A model generated the notes under the pieces. It was not told the origin of the DNA and searched no databases. It saw only the letters and a list, made by a program, of their open reading frames with translations. A stretch of DNA of 64,000 bases, taken from Cheilinus undulatus. Its lineage: Eukaryota > Chordata > Actinopteri > Labriformes > Labridae. Below are positions 1-14,100 of this stretch, piece by piece; the stretch's first letter is position 1, and each line of letters starts with the position of its first letter. Location of the stretch: NCBI RefSeq assembly GCF_018320785.1, contig NC_054873.1, forward strand, positions 27,184,196-27,248,195. Direction: 5' to 3'. Made by a program: the position numbers and the translations under genes.

Positions 1-1152
1 TCAATGAATAAAGAAAATAAACTGACTGACAACATTCTCCTGAAACATTTCCCGTCTTCTGATGTCACAAACTAGCTGGAAAATTACAGATTTAAAAATA
101 GATTAAAACACATGCAGCTTTAATTCATCCCAGATGTCATGAAAATGTTTTAAATGTGCAAACTCGCTCTGTTTCTGGAAATGTCCCTGAGCCCCCGAGA
201 CTAAAGCGCTGAAGAAATAACACCGGTGTAATCCTTGGAAACTAGCCATCCAACATCTTCATCATTCCCTTCATTCCTTTATATTTTTCTTGCATGAACA
301 TGTTTCCTGTTAAAATGCAAGTGAGATACTGTCATTGATGTAATTCCCTTCCCAGAAATATGTCCTTTAACATATCTTATCCCAACAAATTTCAGCTCCT
401 ACCACAATTCTGCTTATCTGTCCAAAAGTGCATCAAAACAGCTCTAATAGCTTTGGAACACACGTAGTTGCTAAGAAATTGCGAAACTTACTGTAAGTTT
501 CCTCATAAGAAAAGTCAAATTACCATCATAGTCCTGTTTTCTTTCCCCCTGGTGTGACCTCACTGTAACATGCACATTTTTCTGGCCTCTCTGACCTATT
601 TTGATGTTGGAGAAAGTGAAACTTTATCAGCAAAGCCAGCCCCTCTCAATGGAGAAAAACAGACAGTGCTGTAGGAGAATTTGGACTTTTGCAGAAAATA
701 CATGGAAAAATACATGGAGAAACTAATGCCTGAAATAATGTCATGACGACGATAAAAGTAGGAGGAATGCATTTTACAGCATCTGGCCTCAACATTGTTA
801 CATATTTCTGTCATTTTGTATTGAATTTCTATAAATCTGTCTAATTTAGAGAATATTATTAAGCAACTTTAGATTTGTGTGTGTGTAGGTGTGTGGGTGT
901 GTGTGTGTGTGTGTATAAAGCAGTGTTGGGCCAAAATAAGAAAGGCAGATTAATATAGATTATTCTTTTAAACATGACCAAGGCTGAAAAAGTGATTCTG
1001 TGCTGCAGAAATGTAAGTTTTGATTGTGTTAAAACCACTTAAATTAATATCAGTTGGCTTTCTAAAACAGTTGTTAAAGATCTACCTACTTAAAAAGTTT
1101 TGCATGTTATATTCTAAGCAGGTTTAGCTTACTTGAACGTATGAATCAGCTG
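1..1152. other. Gene-free upstream intergenic DNA
   Basis: AT-rich sequence with no reading frame that resembles a known protein and no splice structure. The only pattern I see is a GT-rich simple repeat at about 878-914. Confidence 0.6.
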
Positions 1153-1902
1153 GGGCTGTCAAGATTATCCAATTTAATCGCAGCTAATTAGGGTCCACAA
1201 TTATCACACTAATATTTTTTAATCATGATTAATTGCATGTTTTTTTGTCCCTTTCAACACACTGTGGTTAAGGCCCATCAGCATCTCTTTGCAGCCACAG
1301 TAATAGTAATGTAAAATAAGACAACCACTGCCCCTTGATATCTAATTTCACTTAAAACCACACGTACTGCTCAGTGGACAAGTCAGAAGTGATCTGTACC
1401 TTTTCAATGATCTCTTTTTTCATTTTCAATCGATAGCAAGTTCCTTTTCCGTGCCATGTTTAAATCTTGATCTACCTCTTAAGGTCCAACAGGTGCAGAC
1501 CAGACATTTAAATTGAACACATCACAAATTAGGGAAAACCCAAAGGGGGTTATTGTTAGGCACTAGGAGGTAAAATTAAAAAAAAAAAAAAAAAAAAAAA
1601 ACGTACCTCAAACTAAGGATAACACAACAAGATTTAGTATGTCACATGGAAGCCACCCCATTGTAGAGGTCTGTGACAGGTGAGTCCAAAACGCCCCATC
1701 ATAGATGTCAGCAGATGCAACTCCTAAAAGTAGACTTAACAAGAAGTCAGTTATCCTTAGATTAAGACAGTGGAAACATCCAAAATGATACGAAAAGTTT
1801 AAAATGCAAACTAGTGGAATTTTAAGATGCAATAATCTTGATTAATTGCAGAAATTCTGAGAATAATGAGGATTAAAAATTGTTTATCTTTTGACAGTCC
1901 TA
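1153..1902. mobile_element. Non-autonomous DNA transposon (hAT-like MITE)
   Basis: The left end reads GGGGCTGTCAAGATTA and the right end, read on the other strand, begins CTAGGACTGTCAAAAGAT, giving imperfect terminal inverted repeats around the core CTGTCAA. Just inside both ends lie AT-rich stretches with TTAATC and GATTAAT motifs, a look common in fish hAT-like MITEs. There is no transposase frame. A long A tract sits at about 1578-1602. Family assignment is by general appearance; the exact outer boundary and target duplication are not clear. Confidence 0.5.
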
Positions 1903-2830
1903 GAAACAACAAGACAACTAATTCAAATCTACTAAAACATGGCAACCCCCCACACAAGTGATACAAAATGCTAAAAACAATAAAAGTGCCAAAGGTTCCA
2001 TCAATTATGGCTCAAAAAGAGTGAAGTACTAATAAAGTCACTAATAAAACCTTTGAATTAAGTGGGGATAAAAGTCTGGATCTGGATATAATTTTACACA
2101 TGAAACATGCTGCAAACAGTGTGTACAATATTTTCAACTAATATACTTCTACTTTTACTCTGATATTTTTACAAAGAGATATAGCTCATGACTTATCAGT
2201 ATCAAACATAGCCTTTAATCTAAATAAGAAACATTAAACTGTGTTTTTCCCATCATTAATAGTTTGTTTGTTGCTTTGTTTGTTTTTCCCTGTACTGTAC
2301 AGGTGTGCACAGACATTGTGTGAAAGTTCATCCTGAATAAATACTGACCAGGAAACTGTTGGTGTGAGGCAATGCTTAGAAAGAAACATGAAGATAAGCA
2401 AGAACAGGATGTGACATATAAGGCAAGCTGCTGAGAAAAGTTATCATTATTTAATCCCGGGTCAGACAGGGGCATTTCTGTGCAGTGTTTGAATTTTGTC
2501 CTGATAAAAGTGTGGGTCTTTTTTTGTCTCTCCTGCTTCCTCACTAACTCCATATGTCAGCCCAGTAAGAGAGACATCAGGGTAATTAAAGGTGACAGGA
2601 ATGAAGTTTCAATGCTGGTGTGTCAAAAAGGAACAAAACTGCAAATAAAATATGTGCTACTGCAGCTGTAATCACAAAAATATACCTCATGTTTGAGTAG
2701 CGTCCCATTCCCTGCAGCAACCACCATGGGGCTGAGGGGCGTGAGATGGAGAGGTAAGCGGGGGGGGTGGATGAGGGGGGACGGGGGTCGGGGAAAGAGG
2801 TGAGTAAGAGATGAGTCAACAGTCCTCCAC
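1903..2830. other. Leptin upstream region
   Basis: No coding structure is visible; the frames here are short and unlike known proteins. A purine-rich, G-rich stretch (about 2755-2812) lies immediately before the likely leptin promoter and may be regulatory, but no specific factor site can be named with confidence. Confidence 0.4.
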
Positions 2831-2884
2831 TATAAGATACTCTGATGGAGCCTAAGAGTGGCATACTCAGAGACACCAGCAAAG
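2831..2884 (+). promoter_or_regulatory. lep: Likely leptin core promoter and non-coding first exon
   Basis: A TATAAGATA box at 2831 is followed by a short stretch ending in a good donor (AAAG, then GTATGG) at 2884/2885. The matching acceptor is CTTCCAG at 3381-3387, so a 5' untranslated exon of perhaps 25 bases would splice to 3388, 28 bases before the leptin ATG. Vertebrate leptin genes commonly have a non-coding first exon, which fits. The transcription start (about 2860) is inferred from the TATA spacing. Confidence 0.5.
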
Positions 2885-3415
2885 GTATGGTCAACTCTTC
2901 TCTCCATCTCACTCAATGACTTTCTTTAACTCTTCAGTTTTGGTTTCACTATTATGATCAGAGTCAGTCCATCTGAATTCTTTATTTATGTCTGATTATA
3001 AATAGATTTTGTGATGTTTGAATGTTGGATTTATTTGTAACAGATAACAATGGCAAATTTTGTTGCATATAGGTTGTGTTTTGCAGCTTAAGTTTGTTTC
3101 AGGAGTCTTTCCATGCTTCTATGGGCACGTAGCAACTCAGTGATCTTTGTACCTGTGACACAGTCTGAATTTCACAGGTTTCTCTAGACTAAACCAAATA
3201 TTTGCTGCAACAAACAAACATACTGAGTAAATTACAGGAAAGAAGCGTGTTTGTAGATAAAAGGATGACATGCTGAAATGAACTCATGCCTGCTGTCTTA
3301 GAGAGATGACCCAGCAATGAAACAGCAGATGGGTGACTGATCTTTACAAGAAGCAGCTAATGATGCCAAATTTTCTTACTCTTCCAGGCAGAACTTTTAA
3401 CAGGAAACTACAAAT

Positions 3416-3986
3416 ATGCACTACAATCCAGCAATTCTGTTTTCTCTGCTGCAACTTGTAAGCTTGGGGACCAGTGTTCCTTTGCCATCGGACATGGTGA
3501 AGATGAAGGCAAAAGTGAAATGGATGACTGAACAGCTGGTGATCAAGCTCACCAGAAACTTCCGAGTATGATATTTATGATGGCACAGATTCTGAAGTGT
3601 TGACTGAAGTTGGTTTATTTTTGACTAAATGATGCTTTTTCCATGTGCAGGTTCTTGATAACGTCACAGTCAATCCACCTGCTGATACGGTGGATGGACT
3701 TTCCTCCATAGTGGCCACCTTGGAGGGTTATAACAGCGTGATCTCTGACAGCCTTGATGGAGTCACCCAGATCAAGACTGAAATTTCTTCGCTGGCAGGT
3801 TTCCTCTCTCGGTGGCAGCAGGGACACTGCAGCGAGCAGCGACCAAAGCCCTCGGTACCTGGACCGCTACAAGAGCTGCAGAGCCGCAAAGAGTTCATTC
3901 ACACCGTGAGCAGGGAGGCTCTCGTGAGGGTGAAGGAGTTCCTCAAACTGGTACTGAAAAATCTGGATCAACTTGAGACTTGCTGA
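3416..3986 (+). CDS. lep: Leptin (teleost leptin-A type)
   Basis: Secreted four-helix cytokine hormone acting on the leptin receptor in energy balance, feeding and stress responses. The coding exons are 3416-3565 and 3651-3986, joined in phase 0, giving 161 aa. The donor is CGA|GTATGA and the acceptor TGTGCAG. Residues 1-20 form a signal peptide (hydrophobic ILFSLLQLVSLG), with mature protein probably starting VPLPSDMVKMKAKVKW. The two cysteines expected for the leptin disulfide are present: C110 in WQQGHC and C161, the last residue. Two coding exons split within the first helix region is the standard leptin layout. The head-to-tail neighbour rbm28 supports the call, since leptin and rbm28 are adjacent in vertebrates. 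A candidate poly(A) signal lies at 4577. Whether it is leptin-A rather than leptin-B is inferred from the rbm28/impdh1 synteny. Confidence 0.93.
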
Positions 3987-4576
3987 AAGACTTGCTTTAC
4001 AAACAATACTTGAGTTTTGACTTTTTATAGCCAGAATGTGAAGTTTACATCAGAGCTGTCTGAATTAGTATCCCCCCTGACTATGTTGGACTATTTAAGG
4101 TAAATGTATTCTTGAATATGCACATATTTATATACCTAAATATTTATATATTGCTTTAAGGAAATGTGTATTTTTTAACTGACATCTATTTTGCACAGCA
4201 TTAAGTGTTGACTTAAAGGAGTAATTATCTGTAAAAAGGTTACACACAAAGATAAATCACACAAACAAAAGTCTGTAAAAGTTTTAAAAACTTTGGTTGA
4301 AAATTATGAATTTTAAAGTACTTTAGAAGCAGGAACAGCCTAGGATGAAGCACCACAATGAGCTTTAACATCATCTCCTGAAATCCCTGAAAACCAGATA
4401 AGTACTTTCCAAAAATAACAGCTGTGTTTGAGAATTTCAGGGCCAGAGAGAGCGAAGGGCAGCCATGATTGCAGGTCAATATCATTTGCTCTTCCAAAAC
4501 TGCCATGTACATCTGAGGATGATATTTTGTATATTTTTGTACAGCTGCAATAACTTTTACTGTTTGATTCAAACTT

Positions 4577-4582
4577 AATAAA
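4577..4582 (+). terminator. lep: Candidate leptin poly(A) signal
   Basis: An AATAAA hexamer about 590 bases beyond the leptin stop codon, on the same strand. A second AATAAA lies near 4869. Choice between them needs transcript data. Confidence 0.4.
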
Positions 4583-5160
4583 TATTTGATACAAAGAAGT
4601 TAATATCAAAGTTTGTCAGTGTTGTATGGGATTTGATATTATCAAGGTTTATGTGTATTTTGGCATGGTTAAAAATTTGCAGGTGTTTATCTTGTGGCAC
4701 AATGTATGTTTCCAGTTCATGAGTGGGATATCTAGGGTTATAAGCATATCATTAATTCATGTTATACAAAAACATTTCAAGAGATACATATATGACAACT
4801 GCCAAAATCAAACAACTCATCTGTGAATTTATCACATATGGATTTAATATAAAACTGCAACATTCACAATAAAATACAAAACCAAGGGTTCTGGTGTATT
4901 TTTATAAAAGGTCATGTACATAAACCATAATTATATTTAGATTATTCAGTTTCATGTTGTAATAAAAACTAAGCATTAGTTTTGAACTGATGAAAGAGAG
5001 GACGGGGAGAATTACAGACTTTAAATGACAGTGAAGTCTGACACATGGGCAACAAATCCTGTACAATATCACAAAAACTACATGACACCTAAGGGTGTCA
5101 AATACAGAGGACCTCTCTTTCCACTCCCTCACAAACACAGCAGCACACAAAGCGACAGAA

Positions 5161-8100
5161 TTAACTGTCAAACCACTTGTTTCTTTTCATATTGGTGCTC
5201 TTGTCACTGTTACCCATCAGTTTCTTCTTGTACTGCTCCACCAGGCTGTCAAAGCGGTCCCCGTCCCTCCTCTTGAATTGCTTCTTTGCTGGTTTAACCT
5301 TCTGGAAAACAACAGAAAGACTGTCATGATGTGTAACGGGACAAACTTATAGACCCCAACAGATTTATTTTGCTATTGTAAAGAAAACAAAAAAACAGTA
5401 TTGGCCCAGTTTGACACCTGAAAATCTTCTGCAGCCCATCAAATCCCTGAATATAAGACTTAATAATTTGTGTTCATATTCTTATTTCATAAGCAGAGAA
5501 TTTAAATGCAAATGCTTTAGTTTCAGACATTAAGATCACTCGTTTGTGGTGTCACAGTAAAATTGTTGGGACGGCCATTTATTTTGTTTTGATCAGCATC
5601 TGCAAAGTCACTTAAATTTTCTTTTCTCATATTCGTCTCGGTAAACATAATTTGTGGCCAAGCAAACTTTTTTCTTGTAGCATTAACGTTTCCAAAGACA
5701 CTTATGAATTCTAAGCAAGTAAGTGGCACTGTTCTATGTTCAATGGAGTGTCATGGGTTAATCCAAAACCAGTTAAACTGTGACATTGGCTCCATACATC
5801 AGATAAAATAAATTAATAAAAAGTGGCATAAGTTGACATTTCTGGATGTTTTTTTGTTACTACAGAAACCTATAATAGTATGTTTGTTTTGATCATACAA
5901 AGCATGGTTAAAAGTGATTTAAAATGTAATACATGTAAAATGTAATAATACATATAATTTTCTATGTTTTTTTTTTTGTTTTTGTTTTTGTTTTTTTTAT
6001 TGTAAGTGACCTCTGGGTCCCACCAGAGGGCCCTGGCACCATACTCTGAGAAGCACTACTTTAGATTAAAGGCTGCATTTTACAACATAATTCTTCAGAA
6101 GTTACACATTTGGAGATAGTTTACCATTTATTAAAAATACTTAAATGTTCAAGAATGATATAAAAATACTTAAAAAACAAGTTCTTCTTACAATCCCACA
6201 TTGTTACTCTAGCAATCCTTATCTGCATGTTATCTGTTCCAGACGCAGACTGGCAACAAGTATTTTATAAACTGGGCTGCAATCCAAATCAGTAGTCTTG
6301 ATTTATTTTGTAATGTTAAAAGATAAGAAAATTCATGGCTGATACTCTGTTGGGCTTTAGTAATCAAACATTTGTATTTTGGAGTATATGTTTGATTTTT
6401 GGGGGTGGGGAGGTGTTATTTAGGTGTAGTTTTGTATTTCTGTTTTATTGCATGTGTGCAGCTCTGTGTCCTCTCCTGCAGTGTTGAGTGTGTGTGAGTG
6501 TGTCATTGGTCATTGAAGAAGAAGGTGCTGCGGCTGATTGGATCTAGCCCCTCCTCCAGCCTTTAAGTCTCAGCTGTACACTCTGCTCCCCCCTTAACCA
6601 GCCACTTCCAAAGAAGCCAGCAACTTTAGCTTTGTGACTCTGTGAATTGTGTGACTTTAGTATTTATACTTCGAAATTAGATTTGGTGACTTGGTGCTTA
6701 GCTTGTCATTGTTAAATTATAAATTTGTGAACATTTGTATAACTTCAAGCTATTTGCAGCAGAGAGTAAGCCGTTGGTGAGTTTGTTGTTACTCATATCA
6801 AGGCAGTTAAACTGCAGCTTAACTTTGCTATACTTGCAATACTGGCTTTCTTGGGATTGGGTTGAGTGGAGGCCACACATTGTGTTATGTCCAGGTTCCC
6901 CTAGACTGAGACATTGAGACGTAACAATTGCAATGCTGCACTGCTAAAAAATACCTATCATGCCAAGATTTAACAGTTCACTTCAGGCTGCTATTGCATG
7001 TTCCAGTATCATTTAACTAAAACACACCATATCATAAAAAAGCTGAATTCCATCAATACCTTTTTAAATCATTGCAGCATTTATTACTGACTGGCAGACT
7101 GACTGAATTTCATATTGCAGGCTGCATTTCAATGATTTCGGACAATTATGCTTTGCAAAAACTAACCAACTAATGACTATGTACCTACATATCTACCTAG
7201 ATATATTCAGCCCTTATACTTTTCACCATAAAAACTCCTTTAAACCAGCAGCCTACGAATGCTTTTTTACCAACTATTATTTTGAAGAACTGTGTATTGA
7301 TAAAGACAGATCTAGAGTGTAAGTGATGCAAAGTGGCAACAAAGTTACCACTGTGGTCAATAAAAAGAATGGCACCATCCTTAATTTTTCTAAATGTAAT
7401 GTTGTATGAAGGAACGCATTCGTACTTCAGTGATCAAAACTCCAGTCTTTAAATTTGTCAAATAGTCAAAGGTATTGGTGTGGGAATCAGGTAGAAGAAA
7501 TGCCAAACACACATTATTTTCTTATTTCTTATATATTGCCAGTAACTCAGTTTAAGATATTGTAACACGTATTATTTTCATTTTTTTTTTATGTCTAAAC
7601 ATGACTGAGAAAGATTTGAAGAAAGATTACTATAAATGCAGTCGGTGATGCCAGAGTGACACATTTTACAGTGACTACTAAAACTACAAATGGCAAATGT
7701 ACCTCCACTGACCCTGCTGAAGTATTATTTCAAGCTTTTATCCAGTCTCTTTGTGCCTGAGAGATCCCTGGTTGTAAAATGTCCAAAGTGCTGTCAGCAG
7801 CAGTCAGTTAAAGGCCATGTTAAATACAAGTGTTTTTTTAATTCTCAGATGTTCCTGTGTTAGACCGATAGATTAAAAACTGTCAGTAGCTTGTCTTTGC
7901 CATCTCATTTTCTGCTTATATGACCAGAGGTTACAATTAAGCATACAATACAATGGTAAATAAGTATTTACCTGGTTCCTTTGCAGCGTGGGCTTCTCCC
8001 TCTGCCATCTCTGACGATCTTTCCTGCTGGATCCAGGCCTTCCTTTATTTGGTGGTGGGGCCTTTTGTTTTCCTTTGTCGCGTGCTCTGAGAAAAAAAAC

Positions 8101-11100
8101 AGTTCAAATTTGGTTAATTTAGCTTTTGTTATGTTACAGGGTTTTATTTTGCATTTGTAACTGTTTTAAATGGCACCGTCAGACCAAAGGTCTGTTTGGA
8201 TCTGAGAGGATAAATTTGGTGTTGAAGTTGATTGTAACTGGGGGAAGGAAGAAGTGCATATCACCGAGAACTGTTTTTACAATACATCTTGCACATCCAG
8301 TATCAAAGAATAAAGTGCCTGTAAAAAGTATTCACCTCCTTGGATGTTTTACCATTTTACTGACTTTATAAATCAAACACGGTCAACATAATTTAGCCAA
8401 AACAACTGCAAACCTCTCTTTAATGTCAAAATGAAAAGAGGTTTCGAAAAAGCATTCAATTAAATTTAATTAAGCAAAAATATCTTGTGTAAAATAAGTG
8501 AATGCATAAATACTGGCCCCCTTCAAGTCAGTATTTAGTAGATGCACCTTTGTCTGCAACCACAGCACCAAGACTGTGTGGATAGGTCGCAATCAGGTTT
8601 GCAAATCTGGACACTGCAATTTTACTTCATGCTTCTTTGCAAAACTGTTCAAGCTCTGCCAGGTTGCATGGGGGTTGGGCAGAACAACCCATTTCAAGTC
8701 CAGCCACAAATTCTCTATTGGACTGAATCCTGGGCTTTGACTTGGCCACTCTGGAACATTCACCTTTTCATCTTTAAACCGTTTCTTTGTAACTTTTTAT
8801 GTGTGCTTTGTGTCATTGCTTTGCTGGAAAATAAATCTTCTCCAAAGCTATAATTCACATATAGGCTGAATAAGATTGTCCTCCGAGATTTCCCTATATT
8901 TTGTCACATTCATTTTATCCTCTACCTGTACAAACCTTCCAGGGCCAGCTGCCAAGAAACATCCCCACAGCATGATGCTGCCACAGCATGATGCTGCCAC
9001 AACCGGGCTTCTCAGTGGGGATGCAGTGTTTGTGGTGATGTGCAGTGTTTGGTGTACACAAAACATAGAACATTGTCTGATGGTCAAAAGCACCATTTTG
9101 TCTCATCAGACCAAGAAACTTTGTTCCACTTCACCATGGAGTCTCTCTTTTGGTGAATGTTAGTTGAGATTTAATATGAGCTTTCCTCAACAGTGGCTTT
9201 CTCTTTGCCAATCTCCCATAAAGCTCTGACTGGTGAAGAACCTGAGCAACAGTTGTTGTATGCAGAGTCTCTTCCATCTCGGCTGCTGAAGCTCGTAACT
9301 CCTTCAGAGTAGGTCACTAAGACAGAGAAGATGTCTTGGTGGCCTCTCTTGCTAGTTTTCTTCTTGCATGATCACTCAGTTTGTGAGGACAGCATGATGT
9401 ACAGTGCTCAACAAATTTATCAGACCACCACACAAAGTAAGGTTTATGCCACAGCTGCCCTACATTAACAGCACTGGTAAAAACTGGTAAAACCAAAATC
9501 ATTTTTTATGTTTCTGCAATGGTTAATACACCAATATGTAGAAGCTCTTTAACCCAAATGATATTTTTAATGCTAAAATAGAATTATTATTGTTGTTATC
9601 CATGAATTTTCAAATTTACTGATTTACAAAAAAAATGAAAAAAAAGTAAAGCACATTATTACTTCTTGATTAGTATGTCAAATGATAGTTATTTACTTGC
9701 ATTCCTGAACAGAAAAAATAGTTTTAGTGGTTAAATGTTATGTTTGATTCATTTCTGACTTCTCAAAGAAGCCCAGTGAGCCGGCTCAAATTTGGGTATA
9801 AAAAGGTGAATTCAGTTTGAAATTCCTCATTCCTGTTCAAAATGGTAAAATGTGGAGAGCTAACTGAAAATGAAAGAGTCCGCATTAAAGCACTTCATGA
9901 TGCTGGATGGTCTCTGAAACAGGTGGTCTGATAAATTTGTCAAGCACTGTATATTGACCATGGCTGATTTATTAAGTCAATAAAAGGGTAAAACATTTAG
10001 TGCATACATAGGACTAATAAACTTTTATTAACTCGTATTAACTTCATTACATCAAAGACAGCCAATTCACATACATTTAGTAAATTGAACTTCTTTGAAA
10101 TCAAAACTTAAATGGGTTTTGCTGTTGCGATTCATCTGCTATAGAAGTAAGTGATACTAAGTGAAAAATGAAAAGAGAAAAGAGGAAAACTGTACCTGAT
10201 TTTGGGACCACGGTGGGAAGGAAAAGGTAACACCTTTTTCCGTTTCTTTCCATTTTCCAAATCTACACGCTCAACCTCTGCATTGGTCTGGAAGCCAAAA
10301 TAGTTTCTATCTTTCCTCTGGTGCTGAGGAGGAGCTGAGAAATAGAGAGAGAAAATCAAAGTTTACAAAGCTTAAATGGCTTCAAAAAACAAATAAAGTA
10401 AAACATGGTGTCAGCCATTTTTACACAATTAATCTGTCTTTTATGTTTTTAAGTAGAAAAAAAACATTATATGAATATCAGTAATGCTTTCATACCTCTC
10501 TGGCTTTCGCTCTGCTCCGAAGAGGAATGTACTTGATTTCCTCCTTTTTTAGGTCCTTTTCCATCTGCTGCTGTGTGAGGTTGAGGTTTGGCTCCTCCTT
10601 TATACGTTTTTGAAAACTGCTGCAGAAATATCAACACAGGGTAAGTTTTTGTTAAGAAATACAAGCCATTTGGATTTAAGCTAGTTTACTTAAGTGTTAC
10701 TCCCAAATAGGTCAAAGCAAACACACCTTGCTTTTCTGTTGTCGGATTTCTTTTATTTTTAGTTTCCTTGAATCCTCCAGAGAGAACTCAACGATAGGTC
10801 TCTGCAGGGTGACATGAAATACAGTTTAGGTTGTTTATATATCACACATTTTCTTATGTTCGAGGACATCAAAAATGTAAATATTCACAGTTAAAGTCAA
10901 AGATGTTCTGCCAAAAAAAAAAAAAAAAAAAAAAACTACTTTTACATCACACAGTCAAAAAAAAAAAAAAAACACAAAAAGACAAATAACAATGTTGGCT
11001 TTTATGTACTCCCATGTAAAGCACCTTGTTTGGTCCAAAGATGTCAGGGTTGTTGTTGAGGTACCGAAGTGTGTTGAGAGTGTGCTCATGCTCCTGGAAC

Positions 11101-14100
11101 TGAACAAAACCATAACCTAAAGATTGTCCCATCACCTGACCCTTCTGAGGCTTCTTGTCATACATCACCCGACACTAGAAGAAGAAACCAGAAAGGTCAC
11201 ACACAGACTACAGGAAAATTGGAAGCAACAGCACCCTCTACTGGGCAAACAGAAACACTGCTTTAAATGACACTGCCATTTTTAAATAAACGTTTTAAAG
11301 AAACTTAAATGGTAACAATAAAGATGTCAGCACATTTAGTTCAGTATTTCAGTGCACCATGTTTGTTACCTCTGTGATGCGGACTCCCTTGCAATCTTTC
11401 ACAGCTTGGAGGCAGAGTGCTCTGAGCTTTTTATTGTCCACTGATTTGGGCAGGTTATGGACACAGAGACGAGTTTTTGACACAAACACATTGATATTCT
11501 GAAGTTTCGTCCTCTTTATTTCTTCAAACTACGTAAAACAGAAAAAATAAATACATCAAAACAAGGAGGGACAGTTAGAAAGTAGAGTCATCTTTTTTTA
11601 AAATGAAGAACATCTTTAAATGTGGATGTCAAAAATGTTACTGGAAAACTGTACTCACTCTGGTTCTTTTGCTCATGTCTGCTTCTGGCACACCCTCGGC
11701 AGCCTTAGTGCCAGCACGGATCACTGAGGGTTGCAGTCAAAAGCAAACAGTACTCAGTATTAAAGTAGATTCAAAGACATTTTATCAAAGAAATTTCACA
11801 ACTAAACTCTTCCATTTCTTTCACAGAGTTGTTTTTGAAGATGGGTTGGGATTAATCAAATATCTTATCTGGTTTTATTTCTGACTATATTGAAAAAAAT
11901 ATCCCACATCCAGACAACATGCATTAAATGTAATATGTTGAGTTAAATCAGTTCTTGAAAACTGTGTAAGATGTAAGGCTCTCTAGCACAGCTGCACAAT
12001 ATGCATCAACACTACAATATATAGTATGCATTTGCTGAAGTCATGTAGCTTGCAATGCAAATTAACAATGTCTCTGCTCTGCTTTTTCCTACCAAGGGTA
12101 ATTTTTTGTCTTCAACACAATCATGCCTGCAGACACTTATCCTTCATTTGTATCTGACACAGCTCCAGGACATGAATTTTGACTGAGCCTCTACCATGTG
12201 TTTCTAAGCGTTTGCTTTTAGTTGCTACACCTGAAGCCGTATACAGCATAAAAATGTGGGAATAACAGAAAGTACAAGACAGAAAGCTTTTGTCTTGAGA
12301 AAGCACCTTAGCAGGGCTGGCCTCACAGATTAAACAAGCCTTTATAACAACATAAAAATTAGGGATTGTAATATGACTTTAATCTCTTTTGAAAGGATCA
12401 CTGTATTTATGCACTGTCAATAAAGGCTTCTATTTTATTCTTAAGGAAAAACATGTCGATGAAACTTTACTCCATCATTAAAATCTTTCTTCTTCTCAAC
12501 ATTAGTTTCACTTGCCGACAGTCTGATGAACCAAGTGCTGCAAAATTTGAAAGCGGTGTCTAACTTTAGGAGGAAGGCTAATATCTAAGTAGTATCATTA
12601 CCATATGGAAGTGTTTATTTTGGCAGAATTTTAAACTTAGGTCCCACACAATTTTAAACCTAGGCCATCTGTACCGTGCCTGGGCCTGTTTGAGCCTAAA
12701 GTCCAGTATGTTTGACCAGTGTGACTGCATTCGTTCCGTACTTGGACACAGTGCGCTTCACGGCCCTGGGCACAGAAGGACGAGGTAGGCCTAGGCATGG
12801 CACAGATGCAAATGAAGGAGCACAAGCACAGGAATGTGACTTAACGTGAAGTAACAACAAGAGAACCCACTATAGGGTGCACAGAGCACACTGTCCTAGA
12901 GAGAGCGTCTGATAGAGACGGCAGGATTTTTTCTAGAGAGATGGAGAGAGAACTATACATTTTGTCTCACTGAATTTCAACAAGTTACAAAGATTTTATT
13001 AGAGCTAAAGAATTTACCTTCGCACAGCTCCACTACTACCTCGTTCTGATCCTAGTCCTGTCCACATATCTGACCAGTTTCTAGCAAAGTCAGGCTTTAA
13101 CAACTGTGAGAGTTTTTTGGTTTGTGAAATAAAGCTTCTTCCCCTGATTGAGGCACACAGCAGCTCAAAGGATAACAAACACCTTTCATCCTCCGTGCGT
13201 AAAGGAGAGTCTGCCAAATACGAAGGCAAGTGTGTGCTGGCCTTTCTCTCATGGCTGATTTAGCCTTTCTTATTATAAAATTATAATGCCATGCTATCAT
13301 CCACTGAATTAATTTACGTATGATTCTATTTTATGTCATTAAGAAGTGAAATTGTGGTCTTGTTCGTGGATGTTTAAATGGAACATCGTTGATTAATCCT
13401 GTGGCATTTTTCACTTCCAGCTCTCATCAAATGGTTAACATCGCTCTCATCGTGGTAAAACATTCTTTTAACTGAACATTTAATCCTGCTCTGGACACAG
13501 GCTGTCCTATGACATGAAAGCTTGTTTGGTGCAGCGCTGAAAGGCATCCAAAACTACGCAGAGAGATGGCACAGTTCATGGCACATGCAGGAATGCCAGG
13601 GGGATTCAGATAGTACACGGACACGCAGAGGAATGACTGACTGCAGGGGCTCATACAGGTTCAAAAGTCATGGTTTCATTTAGCAGAAGTGCTTGGAACT
13701 CCGATCAGGCTAAAGATTGTATGCTGTAGTGAGGGATAACTCTCCGCTGTGAATCCCCCCCCCCCATCTCTCTCTTTCTCTCCTCACTGGACTCTGTATA
13801 GTTAAACGTAGCCTACTGATCCCAGGTCTGGTGAAATAACTATAAGATCAGATAGTATAAATCTGTTGCTATTTTACAGCCCAAAAAAATCAATTATGTA
13901 TATTGAGTCATCAACACCTATTAATTCATCAACAATGGATGCTGTGTGAGGACATTGGAGCGTGACACTAACATTTTAGTCTCCTCGACAAAAACTAAAC
14001 TTACCTCATCAAAGTTGTCATCATCAAAGATCCTTTTTAAGCTTGTCTTGTCTTGTCTTCTTCATGGACTAACATTTTTAATCATAGTTTCAGACTACAA

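Noticed and set aside
2586-2912. 108-codon minus-strand frame over the leptin promoter
   Set aside because: Overlaps the TATA box and G-rich tract; proline/serine-rich only because of the simple sequence.
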